Shown here: positions 1 to 11,000 of the stretch, one piece after another
Numbering within the stretch: position 1 is the stretch's first letter
How the letters are laid out: each line of letters begins with the position of its first letter
Assembly: GCA_052387855.1 (NCBI GenBank)
Contig: JBQTIT010000099.1
Span: forward strand, 1 to 21,238
Origin: CAIYZT01 sp052387855
GTDB taxonomy: Bacteria > Pseudomonadota > Alphaproteobacteria > Rhodobacterales > Rhodobacteraceae
Direction of reading: 5' to 3'
Length of the DNA: 21,238 bases
The notes under the pieces: generated by a model
What the model saw: the letters and a program-made list of their open reading frames with translations, nothing else
What the model was told of the DNA's origin: nothing
Databases searched by the model: none
Program-made: the position numbers and the translations under genes

Positions 1-268
1 CAACGATCGCCTGCTCGCGCAGGTCGACAAAGGCGGGGCTGTTCAGGAACTGCTGGACGTGGCGCAGACGGGCCTGACGCTCGCCCTGCTCGGCCAGCAT
101 CTCCTTGAATTCCTCAAAGGGATCGACTGGCCTTGCCGCCGAACCGGCGCCTTCGCCGAGCGGCGGCGAATCCCCCCCCGCATCGCCCCCGGAAGACCGC
201 GCGGCACCCTTGGCGAACGCGGCCCCCGCCGCGTCCTGCAAGGCGCCTGCTTCTGTGTCTTCCGCCAT
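1..268 (-). CDS. Partial CDS of unknown function, downstream of the synthase genes (3' end outside window)
   Basis: The minus strand reads an open frame from an ATG at 268 to the window edge, 89 residues, with no stop. The start is favoured by a purine-rich site (GGGGGAAGGG) 6 nt upstream. An in-frame ATG at 286 lacks such a site. The first ~48 residues are Ala/Gly/Ser-rich and probably disordered. From about residue 49 (VDPFEEFKEMLAEQ...) the sequence becomes a charged amphipathic helix and continues as ordinary protein (QQFLNSPAFVDLREQ). I do not recognise the family. The gene begins 51 nt after the stop of the KS-AT-DH-PPTase gene on the same strand, so it is probably the next cistron of that operon. 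Whether it is enzymatic cannot be told from the fragment. Confidence 0.6.
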   Translation of the reverse strand, partial: MAEDTEAGALQDAAGAAFAKGAARSSGGDAGGDSPPLGEGAGSAARPVDPFEEFKEMLAEQGERQARLRHVQQFLNSPAFVDLREQAIV

Positions 269-319
269 CCGGGACCCTTCCCCCATCACAACAATCGACC
301 CTGGCCCCGCGGTCGTCGT

Positions 320-3300
320 TCAGCCCGGCCGAACGATGGCCAGGGCCAGCACCGCCCCGTCGCCTTCGGCCAGGGACACCGTCATTTCCTGGCCGCCGGG
401 GGCGCGGACCCGGGCCCGGCCCGGCGCGAAAGCGGTCAGGGCATAGGCCTTTGGCCGACCGTTCAGACCCTGGCCCAGCGCCTTGGCCACCGCCTCTTTG
501 GCGCACCAGCCGGCCAGCGGATCGGCCCCGTTCATCAGCGCCAGCTCCTCGGGGGCAAAGGCCCCGTCCCGAAGCAGGGCGTCATCGGCCCGCCCGACGG
601 TCTCGATGTCGATCCCTGCCGCATGGCCGGGCGGCGCGGCCACCGCCACGGCGCGGCCCTGCGCATGGCTGAGCGAGACCTCGGGCACCGCCAGGCCAAG
701 CCCAGTGCCATCCACATAGGGCTTGCCTGCCTCGGACACGCGGATCGCGAGGTCGGCCGGCAGCAGCAAAGGCCCGCCCTGCGCCGCGATCCAGGCGCGG
801 GCCACCTCTTTCAGTGCGATCCGCCCGACGATCCAGTCGCGCCGGCGTTTGCCGGCGGCCGGCAGCGCCGCCCATTCGGCCCGCTCGGCGCCCGAAAGCA
901 CGGTGCTGGCCAGCACCCGCATCCAGATGCCGCCCGCATCCTCAAGAAACCCCGGCGGAAAGGCCGGGACCTGCCAAAGCGTCACGCCCGGCTCTGGCGC
1001 AAGGGCCCCCAGCGGCGTGCCATACCAGGCCTCGCGCGGGCGAAAACGCGCCTCGTAGAATTCATGCGGCACGCGAAAGAACCGGTCGCGCCAGCCGGTG
1101 GCCCGCATCAGGAGCGTCCCGTCCGGCAGGCGCGCCTCGAAATCCCCCTGAAGGAACCGCGCCTCGGCCGGGCCGCTGACCGGGGCATCCTGGGCGTCGC
1201 GAAAGCTGATCCGCCCCGCGATCATCGCCCCGCCCGTGGCCTCGCTGCGCGCCGCGCCAAGGTCGATCCGCGCGATCGACGAGGGGAACGAGGAAAAGTC
1301 GGTCCCGGCGCCCTGCGCGATCCAGAAGGCGGTGACATGGCCAAGCTGGTCCAGCAGCGCCGGGTTCAGCAGCAATCCCCCCGCATCCTCGCCATGACCA
1401 AAGAAGCCATCCAGCGGCAGGTCGGCCAGTCTTGCGTCAAGCCCGCCGTCGTCGAACGCGGTCAGGCTGGCCACCCCGCGAAACAGCGGCCCGTGGAACA
1501 TGCCGGTGCTGTAAAGCTGATCGTCGCGCCAGCGCGGGGCCTGCGGCGCGGCAAGCGGCGCCAGCGGCGGCAGGTCGGGGCCCGGCTCGATCACCGCCTC
1601 GGCCTCGAACAGCAGGGCCTGCCCGCGCAGGATCTGGACGGCAACGCGCGTCTCGTCGCCCGGCACGATCCGCGCCGTGGTGGTCAGCGTGGCCGGGCCG
1701 CCGTCAAAGGCCACCCAGTCGCGCGCGGCGACGTTTTCCAGCCGCGCCGCCAGATGCCCGGTCAGCACGGCGGCCGCCTCGACCACCATTTCCATCGACA
1801 CCGCCAGCGGCAGCACCGGCAGGGCCTGAAGGCCGGCGTCGATGTCGGAAACCCTGTCGGCATAAAGCACATGCTGCGCGATGAAGGGGTCGGCGAGCGG
1901 GTCAAAATCCGACGTGGCGGTCAGCCCGCCTTCGGTCATGGCGACGCGGTGCAAGAGCGGCGGCTGCCAGTCGGCGGGGCCCGCCTCGGCACCTGCGATG
2001 GCCGCTTCCATCACCGCGCCCTGCATGTCGAGAAACTGCTGCATGACGCCGAAATAGCCGCCGAGGTCGGCCGTCACGTCGGCTGGGGCGGGGCCCTGGT
2101 CAAGGAGCGCATCCTCGGGCAAGGCGGGTTCTGGCGCGGCGGGGGCGGCGGCGGTCTCTTGCGCGGCGCCGCTGCGGCCGAGCGAGGCCAGCAGGTCGGC
2201 GGAAAGCTGGGCAGCAAGCTCTTGCGGCAGGCGGACATAGGCCAGCGTGTTGGTGATCGGCCGCTTGCGGTCGCGCGGCGGCGGGGCGGAAAGATCAAGC
2301 GGCGCCAGGCCCCGCCCGTCGAACAGCGCGGCCGCGTCAAGATCGCGCCCGGCGACCCAGAGCCGGCCCAGATTTTGCAGGAAGTGCGCCAGACCGCCCT
2401 GCCGGCGGCTGTCCAGCGGCAGGACCTGCGCCTGCCAGCCCTTGAGCACGTCATCGGCGAATCCGGTCAGATTGGCCGAGGGGCCAACCTCAAGGAACAG
2501 CCGCACGCCGTCGTCGTGCAGCGCCTTGACCGTTTCGGTAAACCTCACGCGTGAGGCCCATTGCCCGGCGGCCAGCGCGCGGACCCCGTCCGCATCGGCC
2601 GGCATCGGCGCCGCCGTGGCGCAGGACCAGATCGGCAGGACGGGCGGGCGGAAATCCATGCCCGCGTAGACCTGCGCCACCTGCGCCGCGACATCGGCGA
2701 ACAGCGGAGTGTGATAGGGCCGGTCGAACGGCAGAAAGGCGCACATCCCGCCCTCGGGGCGCAGGGATTGGGCGATCTCTTCCATCTTGGGGCGGGGGCC
2801 GTACAGAACCGTCTGATGTTCGCAATTGTCCAGCGCCAGATGCACCTCGGGGTCGGCCTGGGCCAGGTCCAGGATGCGCGCGCGCGGCACGCCCCCCACG
2901 GTCAAGAGCGCCCCGCCCGCGATGCCGCCGGCCGCCTCGATGGCCTGGTACAGATCGTTCAGGCTGCGGATGCGCGTGGCAAAGGCGTCACGCTCTTGCA
3001 GGCCCATCCCGCCCAGAACCCCGGCGGCGGCCAGCGCCGAATGCTCGCCCGAGGAATGTCCGACCACGACATCGGGCGTGATGCCCAGACGGGTCAGCAC
3101 CGCCATCAGCGCCTGGGCGGCGATGAAGACGGATTCAGAGCCCAGCTCCAGCCCAAAGAGCCGCTCGCCAACCGCCTTTGAGACCTCCGCGCCCAGCGTG
3201 GTGGGTGGCGGAAAGACCACGGCCGAGGGCGGAATGGCGCGGCCCGGAAACAGCCCGTCCCAAAAGTCGAACCAGGCCCGCGCCTGGGGAAAGACGGTCA

Positions 3301-5083
3301 GGATCTCGGCCAGCATGCCCTGATACTGCGCGCCCTCGCCGGGGAACATGAAGGCCAGCTTGCCCCCCGTCGGCGCCGCCGCCGCCACCACGCCCGAGCG
3401 CAGGCGAAAGCTGGGCTTGTCGCTGGTCAGACGCTCGGCGGCCTTGGCCAGCTTTTCGGCCAGATCCTCGCGGCTGGAGGCGGTCAGGGCCAGCCGCGCC
3501 GGGCCGGTGCCAGCGTTGCGCGCGGCCCAATGGGCAAGGGCGGCCAGCGGCGCCCGAGCGTGGCGTTCGGCACCCGCCGCCAGCGCGCGGGCCTTGTCCG
3601 CCAGCGCCGCCGGGGTTTCGGCGGACAAAAGGAACAACTCGTGCGGCCAGTGGGCCGGCGCGGCCTCGGCCCCGCCGGGGGCCTCTTCCAGCACCGCATG
3701 GGCGTTGATCCCGCCAAAGCCGAAGGCGTTGACCGAGGCGCGGCGCGGCGCGCCGGGGGCAGCGATCCAGGGGCGGGCTTCGGTGTTCAGGTAAAGGCCG
3801 GTCTCGTCGATCGGCAGGCCGGTGCGGACCGCGTCCGACAGGGTCGGCGGCAGGGTCTTGTGATAAAGCGCCAGCGAGGCCTTGATCAGGCCGGCGGCGC
3901 CTGCGGCCGGGATGCAGTGGCCGATCATCGACTTGACCGAGCCGATGGCGGTGCGCGGCAGGCCATCGGCGGCGCGCGGGCCGAACATGCCCTTCAACGC
4001 GCCGATCTCGGTCTTGTCGCCCAGCGGGATGCCGGTGCCGTGGCATTCGATCAGCCCGGGAATGTCGGGCGCGCGCGGGTCCTGCCCCGCGTCGATCAGC
4101 GCGCGCTCGATGGCCAGCATCTCGCCTTCCATCCGTGGGGCAAGGATGCCCGAGCCCTTGCCGTCCGACGACTGGCCCATGCCCTTGAGCACGGCATAGA
4201 TCCGGTCGCCGTTCGCAACGGCATCCTCGACGCGCTTCAGCGCCAGTATGCCCAGACCCTCGCCCATCAGCGTGCCGTCGCCGCCCTCGCTGAAGGGGCG
4301 CACCCGTCCAGAGCCGGCCAGCGCGCCAAGCTGGTTGAAGACCATGTAGACCTCGGCCGAGATCGAGGCGTTGACCCCCCCGGCAAGCATCATGTCCGAC
4401 CGGCCCGCGCGCAGCTCGATCATCGCGGCCTGCACCGACAGATGCGCAGACGAACAGGCGGCATCGACAATGTAGTTGGGCCCGCGCAGGTCAAGCCGGT
4501 TGGCGATACGGCCGGTCATCACGTTCGGCACCAGACCCGGCGCCATGTCGGCGGTAAAGGGCGGCAACTGGTCCAGCATGGCGGCGCGGATGCGGTCAAG
4601 CACGGCGCCATCGGCCCCCGGCAAAAGCTGCGCCAAAAGCTCGCGCGTCTGGTCCAGCACCACGCCGTGCTGCACCATCGCCGCATTGCCCCGGTGCAGA
4701 TAGGACGAATGGCCAAGGATCACGCCGGTGCGGCTGTGGTCCGCGCCCAGCGCGCCGGCATCCTCCAGCGCGGCCTGCGCGATGGCGAGCGCCAGAAAGT
4801 GATCGGGCTCGGACCCGTCCACCGACGAGGGCATGACGCCCAGGCCGATGGTGTCGGCGGCATAGGCCTCGCCCAGATAGCCGCCGCGGACGGTGGGCAG
4901 CAAGGTGCCGCCGATGCCGTTCAGATAGCGCGGCGCCCCCCACGAGGCGACGGGACCGCGAATGAACTCCAGCTTGGCGCAGATGTTGGCAAAGAACCGC
5001 TGAGGGCTGTCGGCCCCCGGAAAGAGGCAGGCCATGCCGACAATGGCGATGTCGCCCGTCTCGGTCGCGCGGGTGTGCCTCAT
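320..5083 (-). CDS. Type I polyketide/fatty-acid megasynthase, KS-AT-DH-PPTase (PfaB/PfaC/PfaE-like fusion), 1587 aa
   Basis: Second subunit of the lipid/polyketide synthase. Ketosynthase, residues ~10-470: active-site Cys210 in DAACSSAH, His348 in ECHGTG and His389 in MIGHC, so it should condense. Acyltransferase, ~575-880: Ser677 in GHSSGE and a PYHTPLF histidine motif. An Ala/Pro linker with a helix (MQQFLDMQGAVM, ~1010-1025) follows. Double-hotdog dehydratase, ~1060-1330: His1071 and Asp1245 (NPALLDQLGH), plus an FHGPLFRG motif. Sfp-type phosphopantetheinyl transferase, ~1365-1587: Asp1492/Glu1494 in GIDIE and WCAKEAVAKALG around 1526-1537. There is no ACP, so the domains must act on the carrier of the upstream protein. 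The ATG at 5083 lies 7 nt after the upstream stop, implying translational coupling. The built-in PPTase would activate that ACP. It resembles PfaC/PfaB plus PfaE. The chain made is unknown. Confidence 0.93.
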   Translation of the reverse strand: MRHTRATETGDIAIVGMACLFPGADSPQRFFANICAKLEFIRGPVASWGAPRYLNGIGGTLLPTVRGGYLGEAYAADTIGLGVMPSSVDGSEPDHFLALAIAQAALEDAGALGADHSRTGVILGHSSYLHRGNAAMVQHGVVLDQTRELLAQLLPGADGAVLDRIRAAMLDQLPPFTADMAPGLVPNVMTGRIANRLDLRGPNYIVDAACSSAHLSVQAAMIELRAGRSDMMLAGGVNASISAEVYMVFNQLGALAGSGRVRPFSEGGDGTLMGEGLGILALKRVEDAVANGDRIYAVLKGMGQSSDGKGSGILAPRMEGEMLAIERALIDAGQDPRAPDIPGLIECHGTGIPLGDKTEIGALKGMFGPRAADGLPRTAIGSVKSMIGHCIPAAGAAGLIKASLALYHKTLPPTLSDAVRTGLPIDETGLYLNTEARPWIAAPGAPRRASVNAFGFGGINAHAVLEEAPGGAEAAPAHWPHELFLLSAETPAALADKARALAAGAERHARAPLAALAHWAARNAGTGPARLALTASSREDLAEKLAKAAERLTSDKPSFRLRSGVVAAAAPTGGKLAFMFPGEGAQYQGMLAEILTVFPQARAWFDFWDGLFPGRAIPPSAVVFPPPTTLGAEVSKAVGERLFGLELGSESVFIAAQALMAVLTRLGITPDVVVGHSSGEHSALAAAGVLGGMGLQERDAFATRIRSLNDLYQAIEAAGGIAGGALLTVGGVPRARILDLAQADPEVHLALDNCEHQTVLYGPRPKMEEIAQSLRPEGGMCAFLPFDRPYHTPLFADVAAQVAQVYAGMDFRPPVLPIWSCATAAPMPADADGVRALAAGQWASRVRFTETVKALHDDGVRLFLEVGPSANLTGFADDVLKGWQAQVLPLDSRRQGGLAHFLQNLGRLWVAGRDLDAAALFDGRGLAPLDLSAPPPRDRKRPITNTLAYVRLPQELAAQLSADLLASLGRSGAAQETAAAPAAPEPALPEDALLDQGPAPADVTADLGGYFGVMQQFLDMQGAVMEAAIAGAEAGPADWQPPLLHRVAMTEGGLTATSDFDPLADPFIAQHVLYADRVSDIDAGLQALPVLPLAVSMEMVVEAAAVLTGHLAARLENVAARDWVAFDGGPATLTTTARIVPGDETRVAVQILRGQALLFEAEAVIEPGPDLPPLAPLAAPQAPRWRDDQLYSTGMFHGPLFRGVASLTAFDDGGLDARLADLPLDGFFGHGEDAGGLLLNPALLDQLGHVTAFWIAQGAGTDFSSFPSSIARIDLGAARSEATGGAMIAGRISFRDAQDAPVSGPAEARFLQGDFEARLPDGTLLMRATGWRDRFFRVPHEFYEARFRPREAWYGTPLGALAPEPGVTLWQVPAFPPGFLEDAGGIWMRVLASTVLSGAERAEWAALPAAGKRRRDWIVGRIALKEVARAWIAAQGGPLLLPADLAIRVSEAGKPYVDGTGLGLAVPEVSLSHAQGRAVAVAAPPGHAAGIDIETVGRADDALLRDGAFAPEELALMNGADPLAGWCAKEAVAKALGQGLNGRPKAYALTAFAPGRARVRAPGGQEMTVSLAEGDGAVLALAIVRPG

Positions 5084-5090
5084 GCCGGCC

Positions 5091-8000
5091 TCACTCTGCC
5101 GCGGCCTGCGCGGCGGCGGTGCGGGTCACGTCGGCAAGGATCTCGCCCTCCCAGCCGCAGAACCGCGCGAGCCCGGCGTCCGAGGTGCTTTCAAGCCCCT
5201 CGATCAGCACAAGCGGGGTGCCATCGGCATCTGCGATGGCGACGTCGGCCAGAACTTGCGGCGGCGCAAGGCCGGGGCGCAGGCGCAAGGCCATGCTGTG
5301 GGCGGCCCCGGGCGCCAGCCGCGTCGCGCGGCCGATGGCATTGGGCAGCGCCGGCGCACCGCGAACCGCGTTCGACCAGACCCAGGCAAGCTGCGCCGCC
5401 GCGTCCAGAAGGCCGGGGTCAAAGAGCCAGCCGTTGCCCGCGCCGAAATCCCCCGCGCGTGACGGTGCGACCCGCGCCAGTGCGCCGCGCTCGTCCAGCC
5501 CGGTCAGCGTCTTGACCACCTGATAGGCCGGGCCGTGAAACAGCACGCGGCGATAGGCCTCGGCCGCGCTCAGCGGCGGCGGGCCGGCGCGCAGGGCCAG
5601 GATGTCCTGCGCCAGCTCGATCAGCGCGGGGTCGGGCGCGGGCTGCGGGCCGCGCGGCGCCATGACGGCCGAGGCGCGGTAATGCGCCCGCGCGACCTTG
5701 GCGCCCGTGCTGCGCAGCTCGACCCGGGCGGCAAAGCCGGCGGCATCGCCATGTTCGGCCCCGGTGCCGACGATGTCGACCTCGCAGGGCGCGTCCCCCT
5801 CAAGCCGCAGGCCGGACAGCAGGCGCAGGTCCGACAGCGCCGTGACCTGCCAGTCCGGCCAGATCTCGGCCGCCGCCTCGGCCGCCATTTCGGCGGCGAC
5901 AGCCAGCGGCAGGACCGGCACCCCGCCGATCCGGTGCTGGCCGATCCAGCCATCGCCCGGCAGCGCGATGCGCCGGCGAATGGCGGTGCCGCCCCGGTCG
6001 GCGGGGGTCTGCACCGGCGATGGCAGCAGCGGCGAGCGGGCGGCGGGCGCGCTTGGCATCCCCTCGACCGCGCGGTCATTCTCGTGCCGCTCCCAAGGGC
6101 CGGCGCCAAAAACCACCTCGCTGACGCCCTCGGGGCCGCGCGTCAGTTCCTGATACAGCGCCAGCGCGCCGCCGTCCGGATCGACCAGCGTCACGCCCTG
6201 TGCCTCGAACTTCTGGCGGACCCCGTCCGAAACCATGCCCGCGCCATGGCGGGTGCTGTCCCAGGGCCCCCAGTTGGCGGCAAACACCCGGGCCTGCGGC
6301 CAGCGGGCCGACAGTTGCGAGGCGAGGCGGTTCAGCCCTTCGTTGGCGCTGGCATAGTCGGTCTGGCCGGAATTGCCGTAGCGCCCCGCGACCGAGGCGA
6401 AGAGCACGAAGAACGCCGGCGGCGCCGCGTCAAGCGCCGAGGCGAGCGCCAGCGCCCCGATCAGCTTTGGCTCGACCACGCGGTCCCAGCTTTCGGGGGT
6501 CTTGTCGGTGATCTTGCGGTCCTCGATCACGCCGGCGCCGTGCAGGACGCCGTGGATGGGGCCGAGCCGCGCGGCGATACCGCTGACAAGGGCGCGCACC
6601 GCCTCGGCATCGGCCATGTCGGCGGCGTGGTATTCCACCGCCGCGCCGGCGGCCCGCAGATCGGCCAGATTGGCGCGGATCTCGCGGTCGCGCAGGACCG
6701 CCGACAGACGCCGCTCGATGATCGCGGGGGTCACGGTTTCACCCGCCTGCCGCGCGGCGGCGGCGAGATGCCTGCGCAGATCGCCCGGGCTGGTCAGGTC
6801 CGCCAGGTCGGGCGCCTCGGGCGGCGGCAATTCGGCGCGGCCGATCAGCACCAGATGCGCCCCGGTCGCGGCCAGCGGGCGCAGGCATTCGGCGGTGATT
6901 CCGCGCGCCCCGCCGGTTGCCAGGATCACGGCGCCCGGCGGAATCGGCCGGGACTCGGCCGGCAGGGCCAGCGCCTGCGAGCGCCAGAGCGTCCGCACGC
7001 CGCCCGGATAGCCCACCTCGATGCGGCCATGCGGCGTGCAAAGCTCATCCAGCAGGATCCGCGCCAGGGCCTGGGGCGGCAGGGCGGGGTCAAGGTCAAC
7101 CGCCTTGGCGCGGCAGTCGGGCCATTCCTCGCGCAGCGACTTGGCCAGGCCGGGCGCCCCGCCGGCAAGGGTGATCCCGCCCGGGCCTCCGCCGCCGCTG
7201 CGGGCAAAGCTGCCGCCAAGGGCGCTGGCCAGGATCACGCGCCCGCCGCGCAGACCTTCGGCATGGGCCCTGACGGCAAGATAGGCGGACTTTTCGCTGA
7301 CCGCGATCGCGGCGCGCCAGGCTTTGGCCGAGCCGTCAAGCGCGATCGGTGCCACGCCGAGCGGGGCAAGGTGGACGAGCGCGGCAAAGGGCCCCTCGGC
7401 CTCGGCGGCCGTTTCCGCCGGCGCGATCACCGCCGCACCGCCAGCGGCTGCGATCCCGGCCGCCAGAGCCTCGGCCAACGCGCCCTGTCCGGCGATCAGC
7501 ACCCGGCCCGGGGGCAGGGCCGCACCGGGATGGGGCAGCGGCTCGGCCTCGGGGACCATGACATGGCGCGGAACCGCGACGGCGCCGGCCTCCTGTTGCC
7601 GGGGCGGTCGGACAGAGGTCTTGGCCTCTGCCGCATTCTCCGCCCCGGCACGATCAAAAGGGCCCGCAGCCGCCAGATGGCCGTGCAGGCGGACCACGAC
7701 GGCGCCAAGGGTCTTTTGCGCGTTCAACTCTTCGCCCAGCGGCGCCGCCGCCGCCGACTGCGCCGCCGGCAGGCTCTTGATCAGCGCGCCGACGATCTCA
7801 AGCCGCTTGATGCTGTCGATGCCAAGGTCGGATTCAATGCCCTGGTCCATGCCCAGCATGTCGGCCGGATAGCCGGTGCGGTCCTCGACGATTTCCAGCA
7901 GCAGGGCCTCGATGCCGGCCTTGTCCAGTCCGGTGCCGGCCGCCGCCGGAGCGGCAGCAACCGGAGCGGCAGCAACCGGCGCGGGGGCGGCCGGGGCGGC

Positions 8001-11000
8001 TGCCACGGGGGCCGGGGCCGGTGCAGCCACGGGGGCCTGTGCAGCCACGGGGGCCGGGGCGGCGACGGGCGCGGCCCGGGGTGCGGCAGGCGCAAGCTGA
8101 ACCGGCATCGGGGCCGCAGGGCGCGGCGCGGGGCGCTGGACGCGCGGTGCGGCGCTGGCGCGCGCGATGCCGCCCGCGCCTAGCATGGCGAGCATCACGC
8201 GCTCTTGCGTTTCCAGAAAGCGGGCCATCGTGGCCTGGAAATCGGCCAGGATGGCCTCGGTCGGGGTGGCCATGGGCAGAGGGCTGGCGGCGTCAAAGCC
8301 GGCGTCTCCGGTCCCGGTGTCGTCCACCCCCGGAAAATCGGGGCGGCTGTTCATCGGTCGCGTCTCCTGTGGTTGTGGGGTGGCAATGGGTCTGGTGTCA
8401 GCGCGGGCCGGGGCGGCCAGCGCCCCGGTCGCGGGTGTGTCGGCCTTGCGCGCCGCGATCGCTTCGACCGTAAGCACGGGCAGGGGCGGGCTGCCGACCG
8501 GGCGGCTGCCCGAGCCGTTGAGCAGCCACATGTGCCTTGGCAGGACCGCTTTGGCCGGAAGCTCGCCCTTGAGCTCGACCAATGCGCAGCCGCGCCCGGC
8601 CCAGAGGCCGGAAAGGTCAAGGCTGGCGCCCTCGGCCACAAGCGCGCCGATGGCGCCAAGCAGGCCCCTCAGCCCGCCCGCCTCGTCATCGGTGGCGATG
8701 GCGCGGTGCGGCCTGTCGCCCAGGATCTGCCGCACCAGCCCGACGTGGCTGGCTTTCGGGCCGAGCGAGAGAAAGACGCGGGCGCCGTCGGCATGCATGC
8801 GCTCGATCTCGGCGACGAATTCGACCGGGGCGGCAAGCTGGCGGGCCAGCGTGGCTGCCGCGGCCTCGGGCGCGTCGGGATAGGGCTGGCCGGTGGTGTT
8901 GGAATAGACGGCGAATGCGGCCCGGCCCAGCGGCATCTGTCCGATGAAGGCCGCCAGCCGCTCGGCCGCAGGGGCGATGATGGGCGAGTGGAACGCCGCC
9001 CCGACCGAGATCGGCGTCAGCTTGAGCCCCTGCGCCTCGGCCCGGCGCGCGGCCTCGTCCAGCCCGGCGCGGCTGCCCGACAGGATCGACTGCTCGGGCG
9101 CGTTGTGGTTGGCCACGACGACCCCCTCGATGCCCGACACCAGCGCGTCAAGCTGCGCGCGCGTGGCGCGGGCAGCCATCATGGACCCCAGATCGCCCCC
9201 CTGGGCGGCCTCGATCATGAAGCGCCCGCGTGCGCGGGAGACGCGGAACAGATCGGCCCGGTCAAAGACGCCGGCGGCGTGCAGCGCCACGAACTCGCCA
9301 TAGCTGTGGCCGCAGGCCATGTCGGGGGTCAGACCCATGTCGCGCAGCACCTGCCAAAGGCCGGCCTCGACCGCGCCCAGGGCGGGCTGGGCGATGTCGG
9401 TGCGGGTCAGGTCGGCGGCTGCGGCCCTTTGCGCCGCCTCGTCATAGGCGCCGGCGGGCAGGATCATGCGGCTCAGCGGCAGGTCCAGCACGGCATCCGC
9501 CTCGGCCAGGCTGGCGGCGAATGCGGGGAAGAGCGCGGCGACCTCGGCGTGCATCTCGGGGTAGGGCGAGCCCTGGCCGGGAAAGATCAGCGCCAGCTTG
9601 CCCGCATCCAGCAGCGGCGCCTCGGAAAAGGCGGCGCCGGGCGGGCAAGGCTTGCCGGCGTCGGCCAGATGCGCGGCCAGCGGCGCAAGCCGCGCGGCCA
9701 GATCGTCGCCGGCGGCCACGACGATGGCGGCGGTCAGCCCCTTGGCCGGTGCCTTGGCGTGAAGCGTAAAGGCCAGATCGGCCAGCGCCGGGGCCCAGCC
9801 CTGCGCCAGCCGGTCCGCCAGGGCCTGCACCTGCCGGGCGAGCGCGCCCCGGCTGGGCGCACGCCAGATCAAAAGCTCTTGCGCCCAGCGGCGGCGCGGC
9901 ACCGGCGCGAGCGAGGGGATATCCGCCTTGGCGCCATATTCTTCAAGCGTGACGTGGAAATTGGTGCCGCCAAAACCAAAGGCCGACACACCGGCGCGGC
10001 GCGGCGCGCCCGGCCGGGCGATCCAGGGACGCGGACGGTCGATCAGGTACAGCGGCATGTCCGCCTCGGTCAGCTTGGCGTTGGGCGCGCCCCTGCGGCC
10101 GTGCGGCGGCAGCACGCCGTGGTGCAGGGCCAGCGTTGCCTTGATCATCCCCGCCAGTCCCGCCGCCGCCTTGGTATGGCCGATCTGTGTCTTGACCGAG
10201 CCGATGGCGGCCGAGCGCGGCGCCACGCCCGCCTCGTTCAGCAGGCGCGTGACCGTCGCCATTTCCGCCGTGTCGCCCACGACGGTGCCGGTGCCATGCG
10301 CCTCGAACAGGCCGACCGTGGCGGGGCTGTAGCCGGCCATCTCATAGGCGCGGTTCAGAGCGCGGATCTGCCCGTCCGGGTGCGGCGCGGTCATCGACTT
10401 GGCCTTGCCATCGGACGAGCCGCCCACCCCCTTGATCACCGCATAGACCTTGTCGCCATCCCGCTCGGCATCCGACAGACGCTTGAGCGCCACCATGGCG
10501 AGCCCTTCGGAGATGACGATGCCGTCGGCATCCGCCTCGAAGGACGAGCAGCGCCCGCGCGGGCTGAGCGCGCGGGTCTTGGAAAAGCACAGATAGCCGA
10601 ATGGGCCCTGCACGGTGTCGATTCCGCCGGCAAGCACCATGTCCGACCGGCCCGATTCAAGCTCCAGCACCGCCTGATAGACCGCCGTCAGCGACGAGGC
10701 GCAGGCGGCGTCGACGGTGTAGTTGACCCCGCCGAAATCAAGCCGGTTGGCGGTGCGCCCGGCTGCGACGTTCAAAAGGATGCCGGCAAAGCTGTCTTCG
10801 GTCCAGTTCGGCAACATGCGGGCGGCGTCCGGGTCGACCGCGCCCAGAAAGCGCGGCATCTCGGACCTTACGGCGTATTGCGCCCCCACATCCCCCGCCC
10901 CGCCCGAGGCGCCAAGGATGACAGAGGTGCGCAGGCGCGGCCCCTCCATCGCCGTCTCGCCAGCATAGCCGGCATCGGTCAGGCAGCGGTGCGTCAGTTC

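Noticed and set aside
59..2554. Plus-strand 831-codon frame antisense to the KS-AT-DH-PPTase gene
   Set aside because: Same antisense effect; composition is Arg/Gly/Gln-rich with no family resemblance, and it also overlaps the left-edge gene.
3440..5083. Calling the second ketosynthase a chain-length factor
   Set aside because: The active-site Cys and both catalytic His are present.
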